The translations under genes were made by a program, and so were the position numbers. This document shows, piece by piece, positions 54,027-64,000 of a stretch of 64,000 nucleotides of DNA. Under the pieces are notes generated by a model. It worked only from the letters and a program-made list of their open reading frames with translations, did not search any database and was not told where the DNA came from. Position 1 is the stretch's first letter. Each line of letters begins with the position of its first letter. The DNA is from Serripes groenlandicus (lineage: Eukaryota > Mollusca > Bivalvia > Cardiida > Cardiidae). The stretch spans positions 149,268,555 through 149,332,554 of the forward strand of contig JASEVX010000003.1 of NCBI GenBank assembly GCA_031761405.1, given 5' to 3'.

Positions 54027-57000
54027 CTGTAAAAAAAAACAGAACTTTGAATAATAATATTATACAAAAGAAAGTATTTGTCTAAACGGGTTTTTTGGTC
54101 AAAAATCATAAAACTTCTGTGCATCTCATTTATAAACAAGAAACTATAATGAATCATGCGAAATGATCACAATTTATGCCCATCAAGTGACTCAACAGTG
54201 CCTGAGATGATCTGGCTGGAATCAAACTAGGCCAAAGTATAATACCCATAAAAATCATGGCCAAGTTTGCACTTTCCCACATAAGACAAATCTGCAGCAG
54301 ACAACATTGAAACATCTAGGCAAGAACACTGGAAACCTCTATAAATGGAGGTATTATTTCTTGACAAAAAGAGAAAACATTGTGACAAAAGGAGAAATTC
54401 CTCGTCTGCTGCTGAGGGAAAGGGTGACCTTTTTCATTTAGAGATTTTCCTCCATTGTTCTTAACCCTTTCCCTCATACGGCAATTCTGCAGCAAACGAC
54501 TTGGAACATATTTTGTCAAAAAATAGAAAATCTCTATAACTGAATGGATGACCTATGACTAAATGTGGTGGAAAAAGGAGAAATTGCTTGTTTTGAGCAA
54601 TTTCTTCTTTTGTCACTATGTTTTCAAAAAGCTGTCTGCTGCAGAGGCGTCAGAAAGCGTCTAAATGAGGGAAAGGGTTAAATAATTTAAAAGTTGTCTT
54701 CTTCACATTTATAGTATGAGGGAACAGGTTGAGTTGGGATAAGGTTTTCTCAAGTGAGATAGGATTAGCTAACAAAGCTAATTTGGCGAATTTTTATTAA
54801 CCCTTTCCCACATACAAAAAGTCTTAAGACAACTTTGAATACTAATATTGAAAATCTCTATAAATGAAACTTTTACTTTTGAATCAAGTTGAACAAATTG
54901 TGGCAAATGGAGAAATGGCTCAATCTGAGCCAATTCTCTATTTGAACAATGTTTTAAAAGTCGTCTGCTTCAGATGCATCTTAATGTGGGAAAGGGTTTA
55001 ATTAAATTAAGCTGCCATCAATCTTCAGTGTCTGAAGCACTTTGACTAGATATCAAACTCTGCATAGTTGTAGAGAGGACAACTTTTGTTGACTCCTTCT
55101 CCTAACCACTTGTGTTCCCATAACATGTCCTATCTAAGGATAGGCATAACAGTTAACTATGAGCGTCCGTAAGACAGCGTGCTTGACAATAAAGCAAACA
55201 TAAAATCCTTGACAGAGTTACCCTCTCTTGTCTACAATTGGTCATGATTCCAAAGCAATATTCTTTGGGGTAAGGGGTAAAGTCAATAATTGGATATTAA
55301 CCGGATTCAATGTATTTTCTATTAACCCTTTCCCTTATACGACAATTCTGCAGCAGACGACTTTGAACATATGTTGTCAAAACATGGAAAATCTCCATAA
55401 TTGAATGGATAATCTATGACAAAAAGTGGAAAACATTGTGGCAAAAGGAGATATTGCAAGTTTTGTGCAATTTCTTCTTTTGTCACTATGTTTTCAAAAA
55501 TCTGTCTGCTGCAGAGGCGTCAGAAAGCGTCTATATGAGGGAAAGGGTTAAAGTAAAAAAAGGGCCATAATTATGTACTCTTTTCTGTTGATGGAGTTAA
55601 TGATGGTGAATAAGTATTTAAGTGTATAAGCTATATCTCTGATGGTTTTGAAAACAAGAAGGCCATGATGGCCCTGGATTGCTCACCTATGCAGTATGAT
55701 TTGTAATGTGGTCACATAAGCTAATAAAAGAGGTCCAATGTCAAGAGTAGCTCCATTTGACATCAGGCAAAATAACTTAACCAATGATGTGCGTCTTTTG
55801 TCAAATTAAAAGGACATAAGGAAACTGAAAGGTCCGTTTCAGGTAAGAAGAGTTCAAAGTTTTTCCTATATCTCTATGTACAACAGGTGAAACCTGGGGT
55901 GTGGCCAATATTGACCAGGGCATAACTTGAACAATCTTGGAAGAGGACAACTAGACAATGTTACATACTAAATATCTAAGCTATAGACCTTTTGGTTTCA
56001 GACAAGAAGATTTAAAAAGTTTCCCTATAAATCTCTATGTAAAACAGGTGACCCCCCTGGGCGGGGCAAATTTTGACCCCAGGAGCATAATTTTAACACT
56101 TTAGTAGAGGGCCCCTAGACAATGCTACACACCAATAATCTAAGCTCTAGGTCTTTCGATTTCAGCCAAGAAAATGTTCAAAGTTTTCCTTATACATGTA
56201 TAACTAGGCTATATATATGTGAAAAAGGTGATCCCCGGAATGGACCAATTTTTACCGGAGGGGCATAATTTGAACAATATTGCTAGAGGACCACAACAAT
56301 GCTACACACCAAATATCTAAACTCGACATTTCGGTTTCAGACAAGAAGATTTTCGAAGTTTTTCCCTATGTAAAACAGGTGAATGCCGGAGTGCTGCCAA
56401 TTTTGACCAGGGCATAATTTGAACAATCTTGGAAGACGACCACTAGACAATGCTACATACTAAATATCTATAGACCTTTTGGTTTCAGACAAGGAGATTT
56501 TAAAAGTTTTTCTATAAATCTCTATGTAAAACAGTTTGCAGGGCAAATATTGACCCAAGGAGCATAATTTGAACAATTTTGTAGAGGGCCTCTAGACAAT
56601 GCTACACACCAAAAATCTAAGCTCTAGGTCTTTTAGTTTCAGCCATGAAAAGTTTTTCACTATATATATGTGAAAAGGGTGATCCACGGGATGGGGCCAA
56701 TTTTTACCTGGGGCATTATTTGAACTATATTGGTAGAGGACCACAACAATGCTACAAACTAAATATCAAAATTCGACCTTTCGGTTTCAGACAAGAAGAT
56801 TTATAAAGTTTTTCCCTCAATATCTCTATGTAAACAAGCCCCCACCAAAGAAACATTCCTGTGAAGTTATTTTTAAATCAGTCCATTGGTTCAGTAGGAG
56901 AAGTCATTTGAAGGAAATTGGGTCAAAGGTATAGATGCCGGCCGTCAGACGGCGAGTGATCACAAAATTTCACCTCACACTTCATTCTTAGGTGAGCTAA

Positions 57001-60000
57001 AAAGTTGGGTGGAACGAAAAACTTCCAAGTCGAAAAAGAGCCATAATTGTTACAAAAACCTTGACATGTTTATGTACTCTTATATGTTGATGGAGGTGAT
57101 GATGGTAAACAAATAGAAATTGCTCATAATGAGGCAATTATTTTATTTGCCACAATGTTTTCAAATCTAAACAATTATTACACTTTCATTTATACATGTT
57201 TTCAATATTCTAGGCTTAAATGTTTTTCAAAGGCATCTGCTGCAAATTTGTTTTATGTGTGAAGGGTTTAAAAGAGGTATTCAAAAATAAAAGGAACATA
57301 CTGGAGTTGTAGTTCAAAGAAGGCTCTCTGTTTGCGCAACATTTGTAAAAGTTGGTCATCTGGATATTCTTCGTCGGATTCATACTGCTCTTCTGAAAGT
57401 TGAATGATGAAAAGATAAGCTTGAATTGTCACTGAAGTTTACTTAATATTACCCAAAAATGCTTTGTTAGTATGACATGAATGCCCATACACACACCCAA
57501 AAATCAATTAGTTAAGGGTTAGGCTATATATAGTACATTTAACTGTGACCTTGACCTTTGACCTAGTTCGGTGATTTGCGAACTTTCCTATTTCAAAGCT
57601 CATATTAGATGAAAGTTTATGAAAGTTCCTTAAAAAGTTATTATTTCAAAGGAGAGGACATTTTAACACTCACCTGTTAACTGTGTTTGTTCGACTCTGG
57701 CCCGTTTCTGATCTAAACGTTCTACTGACATGGATGGTGGAAGACTGTCTACACTAGACAGAACTGTACTTGTCGTTGTACTAAACAGATCTTTTACTAC
57801 CTGCAGTATATAAATAAATACCCTAACTTACACCGTCACATCATTGTCTTGACACTTTCCCACAAACAACAGCAAACTTTGGGATAATCTGGAAAACTTA
57901 ATGATTGAAATCCTAATCATTGAATAGAGTTGAAAAGATTGTGGCAAAATGAGAAATAGCTCATAATGATAAATTTCAACTTTTGCCACAATGTTTTTAA
58001 AAGTCTGGCAGATTCTTCAAAATGCGTCTACACAAGGGAAAGGGTTTGTATACCAATTACCTAATATGAATTTTTAAAGTCATCTGCTACAAAATATCTA
58101 TGAGTATTCTAAGGTGGAAAATTGGGATAAATTAGACATAACTTGAAACAAAGTTGAAAACATTGTGGGAAATAACCTGTTAATGTTTCTCAAAGTCGTC
58201 GGGGATAAAGTTGACACTTGATAACATATGATCTGTATCAAAGAGTTAAAATTATTTTGTAGATTAAAACAAAACTCTAAAATCTAATGACAGTTTTAAA
58301 AGAACTTTCCTTCTGATACATTCTATTTAGACAAGCCTGGAAAAAGCAATTATAGTGTCAATTGTACTTTGTATGAGCTGACAACCTTTGATATAACCCT
58401 TTCCCACATACAGTTTTGCAGCAGACGAATGATAACATCAGGATTTCTAATTTAAACAAGAGCACCGCGTACGGCACAGACGCTCGACTGATAGGGAGAA
58501 AACAGAAAAAAAGCTGAGCTGAACAAAAAACCTTAACCGGACGACCACGCCGCCGCCAACAAAAAACCTTAACCGGACGACCACGCCACCGCCAACAAAA
58601 AACCTTAACCGGACGACCACACCACCGCCGCCAACAAAAAACCTTAACCGGACGACCACGCCGCCGCCGCCAACAAAAAACCTTAATCGGACGACCACGA
58701 CCACGCCAGGGTCATGACAATAGCTCTCTTTTTTCAAAAATCTAGCTAAAAATCTCTGTTAGAAAAACCATCATTAAATAAAGTATTAAACATTGTTGCA
58801 AAAGGAGAAATTGCTCATTTTAACAATTTCTTCTTTTGTCTCAATTGTTTTCAAGAGTCGTCTGCTGTAGAAGTGTCAGAAAACGTCTGAATGTGGGAAA
58901 TGGTTCAGGAAGAAGAAGTTGCTTACAATAAACAATATCTCATCTTCTCAGATTGATTTACAATATGTTAATCTTTTCCTAATATAATAAATCTTTATCA
59001 GATGATACAAAATATCTAGACAATTTTTTTTTCAAAGTTGTCTGAAAGCTGAGCTGAACAAAAAACCTTAACCGGACGACCACGCTGCCGCCAACAAAAA
59101 ACCTTAACCGGACGACCACGCCACCGCCAACAAAAAACCTTAACCGGACGACCACACCACCGCCGCCAACAAAAAACCTTAACCGGACGACCACGCCACC
59201 GCCGCCAACAAAAAACCTTAACCGGACGACCACGCCGACGACGACCACGCCAGGGTCATGACAATAGCTCTCGTTTTTTCAAAAATCTAGCTAAAAATCT
59301 CTGTTAGAAAAACTATCATTAAATAAAGTATTAAACATTGCGGCAAAAGGAGAAATTGCTCATTTTAACAATTTCTTCTTTTGTCTCAATTGTTTTCAAG
59401 AGTCGTCTGCTGTAGAAGTGTCAGAAAACGTCTGTATGTGGGAAATGGTTCAGGAAGAAGAAGTTGCTTACAATAAACAATATCTCATCTTCTCAGATTG
59501 ATTTACAATATGTTAATCTTTTCCTAATATAATAAATCTTTATCAGATGATACAAAATATCCAGACAATTTTTTTTTCAAAGTTGTCTGAAAGATGGAAA
59601 GGGGACCAATGAATGGCTTTCTGACGCCTCTGCTGCAGACGGCTTTTTGAAAACATAGTGACAAAAGAAGAAATTGCTCAAAACGAGCAATTTCTCCTTT
59701 TGCCACAATGTTTTCCACTTTAAGTCATAGGTTATCCATTGAATTATAGAGATTTTCTATTTTTTGACAAAATATGTTCAAAGTCGTCTGCTGTAGAATT
59801 GTTGTATGAGGGAAAGGGTTAAACTTACTTGTCCAATGGCAGACTCCACAGTCCGTCTCCCTATCTTAGGACTGCTGGAATTGGTTGGTTTTATCACATT
59901 ATTATTTCTTCCTTCCTCCTTTGAACCATGAGGCCTGTCAACACTTTCATCAGGATAATTCTCGAGCCTCTGTCTCGGATGATCTCCCCTATGTTTGTCC

Positions 60001-63000
60001 TGAAATCTTTGTCTCTGATTATCTCCCCTATAATCATCCTGAGAAATACCTGTAGCACTTTGTTTATCAACTCTTTCATCCTGAATCACAACCCTTTTCT
60101 TCTTATCACTGAGGTTATTTGAACGTTTTATCACATCATTATCTGTAGTTGGTTTTTTAAATTCCTTTTTACTGTTAGTCCCACTAGAATCGGAAGTAAT
60201 ATTGTCATTTTCACTCTGTCTAACTGTGTGTCTCTTTTCTATATCTGGTTTTTCAGCTTGAAGATACTGTATGTTATTAGTCGATGTGGATTTCTCAGCA
60301 TCATCGTCGTCATTATTGTACTGATCCCGGTATTCCTGCTGATGTGGACATGGTAAAAGGTCACACATGAGATGTAAATGTGGGTCAATATGTTGAACAT
60401 CCTTGGATTTTACCTTATGGCGATGTAATGTGGGGCTGGCGATCTCAGGACTTTGAACTTTGGTTTCAATATCACAGTCGTCTTTCTATAACATAAGGAC
60501 AAACAAGTTTTATTCAATTCAATTTATCCCTTCCTCACATGCAGACACATTTTGACATATCTGCAGCAAATAAACTTTGAAGACTTTATGGCAAAAGGAG
60601 AAATTGCTCTTATTGAGCAAATCTTTCCCTTATATACCATAAATCTTTCAACTCCTTTCAATAATTATACTTTTATTCATATAAAAACTCATACAGATTC
60701 ATCTTACATGCTGTAGATCTATTGTACTGTACCTATTTGTTGAATGTGGAAATGGGTTATTTAAATGTTGACACTTTTGTGAATATATACTGTGGAAGAC
60801 AGTGGCTCAGAGACAGAGCTCTGACCTTTTGATCAAAAGGTCCAAAGTTCAATTCTTGTGAGAACAAGGTCAAAATTGTGTATCTTCCATACACTCTGTT
60901 TATGTGCTAGTTTGGTATCCAGAAAGCAGACCTAAAGAGTAATTGATGTACGCTGCAAGAGTTTTTTTACAAAAGAAATAGAATATATATAAGTTTAAAA
61001 ATAACCTAGCATACCGACTACTGCATTAAGAGACAAAGAGGTAAACAATGGAATCTCTTGTTTTACTGCCTGAACCCTGTGCCCAAGGAAGGGAGTCACT
61101 ACTAATGTTTTTTTAATTAACATTTTCCAACATTCTGATATATCTTTAGAAGCTATATTTAAACGAGAGCGCCAAATGTCACAAAATACGCCTGTTCTGT
61201 CTGTTTGAGACCAAGTAGTGATAATTGGTTGTAGGTCAGGCAAATTTAGAGAGCGGACACTGTTAATACAGTTTTTGCCATTTCAAGGGACATGAGTGTG
61301 TAGTGACTAAGTTATCAAACCTGACCAAGATATTCTGCCCATGAACATATTGTCTAAATTTGGTGATGATCGGATAAAGGCTTATAAAGTTATTGAGCAG
61401 ACAAGACCACTTTTAGGTAATTTCTATAATTAAAGGGCGATAACTCTCGAGTGAATAAAGTGATATGGCTAGTTATCAAACTTGTCCAAGATATTATGCA
61501 ATACACATTCTGACCAAATTTGGTGATGATTGGACAAATGCTTTTAAAGTTATTTAGCTGACAAGACCAATTTTAGGTAATTTCTATAATTAAAGGGCGA
61601 TAACTCTCGATTGAAAGTGATATGGCTAGTTATCAAACTAGTCCAAGATATTATGCAATATACATTCTGACCAAATTTGGTGATGATTGGACAAAGGCTT
61701 CTAAAGTAATTTAGCTGACAAGACCAACTTTAGGTAATTTCTATAATTAAAGGGCGATAACTCTCGATTGACTATAGCGATATAGCTAATTATCGAACTT
61801 GTCCAAGATATTATGCCAATACACATTCTGACTTAATTTGGTGATGATTAGACAAAGGGTTTTAAAGTTATTTAGCTGACAACATACTGGACGCCGCCCA
61901 CCCGCTCGCCGCAGGTAAAACTATAATAAAACGGGCGTATAAAAATAGAGTTGCTAAAGTCAATATTGCTTATGATGAGCATTTTTTCATTCTTCCAGAA
62001 TATTTTCAACTCTTATTTAAAACTGCTCTTACTTTCACTGCAATTTTTTATACTTTAAGTTTTTCGCACATGTTTTCAAAGTTGTCTGCTGCATATTTGG
62101 GTTAAAGTCTTATGTTCTAGAGTAGGGCACCCAAATTATTAGAGTCAGCTTGTATGATGTTGTAGATCTACTGTACTGTACCTGGCTATATGTTGGTGCT
62201 GGGGTAAATTGTACTCTTCCTGTAGAGGGTGGGGGAACAGAGCGTTCATATTGGTTTGGGTTGACAAGCTTTTCTTCTCGGTTTGATTGCGTTCTTTCAC
62301 GCTGAGTAGGGGGTTCTTTTCCAGATAACCTTTGTTTAAATTCTTCAAGTTTGGCATCAATTTTTCTCTGAAAAAGAATCAGGTATGTGAAATTGTATTG
62401 TTAAACAGCACTCATGCTGTAATGAGTATATCATTCTTTTTCCATTATGTATTTCTGACTGTTTCATAATTAGTTTAAATTTACCATATTTTAGATTATT
62501 TACAATATTTAAAGAGCCTATTAATAGAATAACACTTACAGTTAAGCCATTCCCACAGTCAACAAATCTGCAGAAGTGCAAAAAGATATTGTTAGAGTTT
62601 CAAGTTTCTCAAATAATAACTAGTCAGATGAACCCTACCATCAATGTTTATTTTACATACCCAGAGGTACAGATAAGGAGGGGGCATACAGCTCTTTTCC
62701 CCACAATATCTTTCTTATTTTCCAATCAAACCCAATGTTGTTGGTACTCAAAAGAATTGTCTCAATAAGACAATTCTTTTGAGTACCCACAACATAGGGT
62801 TTTAGGGTCAAATAAGAATTTTAGAACATGCAAAACGTCCATTATCTAGAGCTCTGCATACCTGTTGTTCTGTTTTCGTTAGAAAACCAAAGGATCCCAC
62901 ATTTGCTGGCCCAGCTTCCTTAGCTTGCTCTATTCTCCTTCTTATTCTCCATTGATGCAGCGGGTCTTCCTCCGACCGGTTTGGGTGAACACTGGTCTGA

Positions 63001-63563
63001 GGCCTGCTAGCCAAACCAACACCATCTCTTGGATACTTGGTAAAGTTCTCGTTGTCTGAAATTTAACAAGAATACATTATACAAAATGTAAAAATGTTGA
63101 ACAATTACCAGACAATTATGTTATTTTATACTCATCAAAATTGAAAGCATTTGTTCCATACCAAAGTAAAAGTAAAGTAAAGTGTTTGTTTATTATTGAA
63201 AGGACCAGTCATTTCTGATTTAAAAAAGCCTTTTCCATCTGCAGACGCACTTGCAGCAAACAAGCTTTCAAAACTAAAGGCAAAATGAGAAATTACTCAT
63301 AAATGAACAATGCTTTAAAATCTATTTAGTAACTATTCTTTCATAAACAGAATCTTTCAATATTTTTGCCTAGATCTTTTCAAAGTCCTTCGATGTAGAT
63401 TTGTTGTACAGTCAAACTTTTGGTAGCGATCTCCATTTTATTACCTGTGTATCGGGCAAATGGTGGTCTATAGGAGTATTCCTCAATACTGGACATGTCA
63501 CTCATGTTGCTGCCTAAACCCTCTGTGGAAACAGCGGGGTCAGTAGATACAACGCTGCTGGAG
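53987..63563 (-). CDS. PROSER3-like protein (tentative), N-terminus beyond window
   Basis: Seven exons in transcript order: 63563-63445, 63055-62862, 62367-62182, 60485-59829, 57800-57674, 57392-57302, 54026-53987. All have GT-AG borders and compatible phases; 470 complete codons then TGA. It is largely hydrophilic and disordered: Ser/Thr-rich start (SSSVVSTDPAVSTEG), a conserved-looking EEDPLHQWRIRRRIEQAKE helix, a KIDAKLEEFKQRL coiled-coil stretch, HLHLMCDLLPCPHQ, a long Lys/Asp/Arg-rich middle with a DDYRGDNQRQRF / DKHRGDHPRQRL internal repeat, and a C-terminal helix (LLQMLRKQRAFFELQLQQ). The xxLxQWRxRRxxEQA motif recalls PROSER3 (C19orf55), but this is from memory and unconfirmed. No membrane segment or catalytic motif. 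The upstream exon supplies the two bases before 63563 and lies outside 63563-64000 or is unrecognised. Confidence 0.75.
54461..54681 (+). mobile_element. TTAA foldback MITE in PROSER3-like last intron
   Basis: TTAA both ends, CCCTTTCCCTCATACGGCA left, palindrome GCTTGTTTTGAGCAATTTCT, right AAATGAGGGAAAGGG. A decayed half-copy precedes it (54271-54425). Confidence 0.9.
54799..55004 (+). mobile_element. decayed TTAA foldback MITE, CCCACAT subfamily
   Basis: TTAACCCTTTCCCACATACA left, palindrome GAAATGGCTCAATCTGAGCC, right AATGTGGGAAAGGGTTTAA. Confidence 0.7.
55322..55551 (+). mobile_element. complete TTAA foldback MITE
   Basis: TTAA at 55322-55325 and 55548-55551; CCCTTTCCCTTATACGACA left, palindrome GCAAGTTTTGTGCAATTTCT, intact right terminus. 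Confidence 0.9.
55653..57000. mobile_element. type C element with ~165-bp diverged tandem units
   Basis: ACAAGAAGGCCATGATGGCC...GCTCACCTATG left, CACCTCACACTTCATTCTTA-GGTGAGCTAAAA right. Internal motif GGTTTCAGACAAGAAGATTT...AATGCTACACACCAAATATC recurs about seven times. Confidence 0.75.
57105..57275 (-). mobile_element. decayed foldback MITE beside PROSER3-like exon 57302
   Basis: Palindrome GAAATTGCTCATAATGAGGC, right end TTTTATGTGTGAAGGGTTTA; it starts about 31 nt beyond the splice donor on the gene strand. Confidence 0.6.
57302..57392 (-). CDS. PROSER3-like exon
   Basis: Acceptor AACTTTCAG, donor GTATGT. Encodes EEQYESDEEYPDDQLLQMLR followed by KQRAFFELQLQ. Confidence 0.8.
57674..57800 (-). 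CDS. PROSER3-like exon
   Basis: Acceptor ATACTGCAG, donor GTGAGT. Encodes VVKDLFSTTTSTVLSSVDSL and then RLDQKRARVEQTQLT. Confidence 0.8.
57855..58055 (+). mobile_element. decayed foldback MITE
   Basis: CTTTCCCACAAACAACAGCA left, central TAGCTCATAATGATAAATTT, right ACACAAGGGAAAGGGTTT. Confidence 0.55.
58511..59593. repeat. ~540-bp tandem duplication containing a GC-rich 33-36 bp repeat
   Basis: AAGCTGAGCTGAACAAAAAA starts at 58511 and 59046; AGTTGTCTGAAAG ends the copies at about 59047 and 59593. Each copy begins with five units of CAACAAAAAACCTTAACCGG-ACGACCACGCC and continues with the same foldback-MITE remnant (GTCGTCTGCTGTAGAAGTGT). Offset 535 bp at the start and 546 at the end, the difference lying in the repeat block. 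The minus strand reads as GGGVVVRLRFFV repeats; this is intronic and not considered coding. Confidence 0.9.
59613..59822 (-). mobile_element. TTAA foldback MITE directly after a splice donor
   Basis: Left terminus lost (starts GGCTTTCTGACGCCTCTGCT), palindrome GAAATTGCTCAAAACGAGCA, right TGTATGAGGGAAAGGG and TTAA at 59819-59822. On the gene strand the exon 59829 donor is GTAAGT then TTAA-CCC, so the element begins at intron position +7. Confidence 0.9.
59829..60485 (-). CDS. PROSER3-like large exon
   Basis: Acceptor TATGTTATAG, donor GTAAGT. 219 codons from KDDCDIETKVQSPEIASPTL through HLHLMCDLLPCPHQQ to RRTVESAIGQ. The donor hexamer is followed immediately by the TTAA of a foldback MITE. 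Confidence 0.82.
60486..61138. other. PROSER3-like intron, decayed MITE
   Basis: A foldback remnant at about 60530-60760 (CACATGCAGACACATTTTGA ... TGAATGTGGAAATGGGTTAT). The rest is unrecognised. Confidence 0.45.
61139..61940. repeat. second copy of the intron-3 dispersed element, inverted
   Basis: Reverse complement of 37745-38840: GAGAGCGCCAAATGTCACAA left, CGCAGGTAAAACTATAATAA-AACGGGCGTAT right, with four ~140-bp units (AATTAAAGGGCGATAACTCT...). It is less diverged between units than the KLHL18 copy. Confidence 0.8.
62182..62367 (-). CDS. PROSER3-like exon
   Basis: Acceptor TCTTTTTCAG, donor GTACAG. 62 codons: RKIDAKLEEFKQRLSGKEPP... to PSTGRVQFTPAPTYSQ. Confidence 0.8.
62730..62815. repeat. 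perfect hairpin foldback
   Basis: GGTACTCAAAAGAATTGTCT and its complement AGACAATTCTTTTGAGTACC flank a 5-nt loop; outer arms (AACCCAATGTTGTT / AACATAGGGTTTT) extend it. It starts ~46 nt after the exon 62862 donor. Confidence 0.85.
62862..63055 (-). CDS. PROSER3-like exon with QWRIRRRIEQA motif
   Basis: Acceptor AAATTTCAG, donor GTATGC. Encodes NENFTKYPRDGVGLASRPQT... EEDPLHQWRIRRRIEQAKEA... SFGFLTKTEQQ. Confidence 0.82.
63230..63420 (-). mobile_element. decayed foldback MITE near PROSER3-like exon 63445
   Basis: GCCTTTTCCATCTGCAGACG left, AGAAATTACTCATAAATGAA centre, GATGTAGATTTGTTGTACAG right, ending ~30 nt from the donor. Confidence 0.55.
63445..63563 (-). CDS. PROSER3-like first visible exon
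   Basis: Acceptor TATATTTCAG, donor GTAATA. Encodes SSSVVSTDPAVSTEGLGSNM... EEYSYRPPFARYT. Confidence 0.78.
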
Positions 63564-63565
63564 CT

Positions 63566-63760
63566 GAAATATAGTATGAGTTATATCTTTTACTTTGATT
63601 ATTGCTATAATATGAAATATAGTATGAGTTTTATTTGTTACTTTGATTATTGCTATAATATGAAATATAGTATGAGTTTTATCTGTTACTTTGATTATTG
63701 CTATAATATGAAATATAGTATGAATTATATCTGTTACTTTGATTATTGCTATAATATGAA
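63566..63760. repeat. 48-bp tandem repeat, four copies
   Basis: GAAATATAGTATGAGTT... starts at 63566, 63614, 63662 and 63710 with an exact 48-bp period, just upstream (gene strand) of the exon 63563 acceptor. The first unit supplies the acceptor's ATATTTCAG neighbourhood. Confidence 0.9.
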
Positions 63761-63773
63761 ATTGAAAACCTAA

Positions 63774-64000
63774 AAATTTATTTTATTTAACTAAACACTT
63801 TACATAACAATACAAATAATAATTATTGCATAGAAGTAATCAGAACTATAGATAAGGGGCATCTTTCATGTTCTAAACTCTTTATTTGAACACCAAAATC
63901 TTTGTTATGGGTACTCAGTGAGACAATTTGTTTGGGTTCACACTTTACAGGACCAAAGGAGCAATAAGTAAGATATCGTGTTATTTACTCAATCTTATCT
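63774..64000. other. window end, nothing recognised
   Basis: Presumed intron of the PROSER3-like gene; no exon could be placed. Confidence 0.4.

Noticed and set aside
58447..59248. Frames with GGGVVVRLRFFV repeats
   Set aside because: They derive from the GC-rich tandem unit inside an intron, with a variable unit length of 33-36 bp; no transcript or family support.
59928..60122. 64-codon plus-strand frame
   Set aside because: Shadow of the large minus-strand exon 60485-59829.
63495..63773. 92-codon plus-strand frame with YFDYCYNMKYSM repeats
   Set aside because: Antisense to a real exon and then a 48-bp tandem repeat; no independent support.

Overview
This window is nuclear DNA of a metazoan, most likely a bivalve mollusc. 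Its genes are split by many GT-AG introns, its AT-rich intergenic DNA is saturated with short non-autonomous transposons, and its dispersed elements carry ~145-180 bp tandem cassettes next to GACA/GTCT microsatellites, an architecture known from bivalves ('pearl'/Helitron-associated repeats). A dreissenid-like or other heterodont species is a guess. No operons, CRISPR arrays, rRNA genes or intact tRNA genes are visible.

Three protein-coding genes could be assembled by hand from in-frame exons with consensus splice sites. (1) A Cys-type methionine-R-sulfoxide reductase (MsrB), minus strand, 16028-9974, four exons; its N-terminal exon was not found. (2) A complete Kelch-like protein 18 orthologue (KLHL18; BTB-BACK-Kelch CUL3 adaptor), plus strand, 33870-49626, eleven exons, 571 aa. 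(3) The 3' part of a minus-strand gene running off the right edge (63563-53987, seven exons, 470 aa), tentatively PROSER3-like. A decayed hAT-transposase-related zinc-finger gene lies at about 27.6-28.2 kb. Most long reading frames elsewhere are tandem repeats read as protein.

Layout: 0-9.9 kb is repeat-rich intergenic DNA (21-bp minisatellite framed by inverted arms, a tRNA-like SINE, many foldback elements). 10-16 kb is the MsrB gene, with a 179-bp array in its last intron. 16-24 kb is a nest of array-carrying elements inserted into each other. 24-32 kb is intergenic, with a long inverted repeat and the hAT fossil. 32.1-33.9 kb is a 26-bp minisatellite running into KLHL18 exon 1. 34-49.6 kb is KLHL18, its introns packed with elements. 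50-53.9 kb is intergenic with a recent 306-bp tandem duplication. 54-64 kb is the PROSER3-like gene.

The dominant repeat is a ~225-bp foldback element with ends CCCTTTCCCTCATA...TATGAGGGAAAGGG, bounded by TTAA on both sides (piggyBac-type target). I count about 40 whole, partial or decayed copies. They crowd exons: by my reading 12 of the 19 splice donors have a copy starting within ~60 nt downstream, one directly after the GTAAGT hexamer. The second notable system is a family of Helitron-like elements sharing both termini but carrying unrelated internal arrays of the same 156-bp period; one copy sits inside another at an exactly readable empty site.
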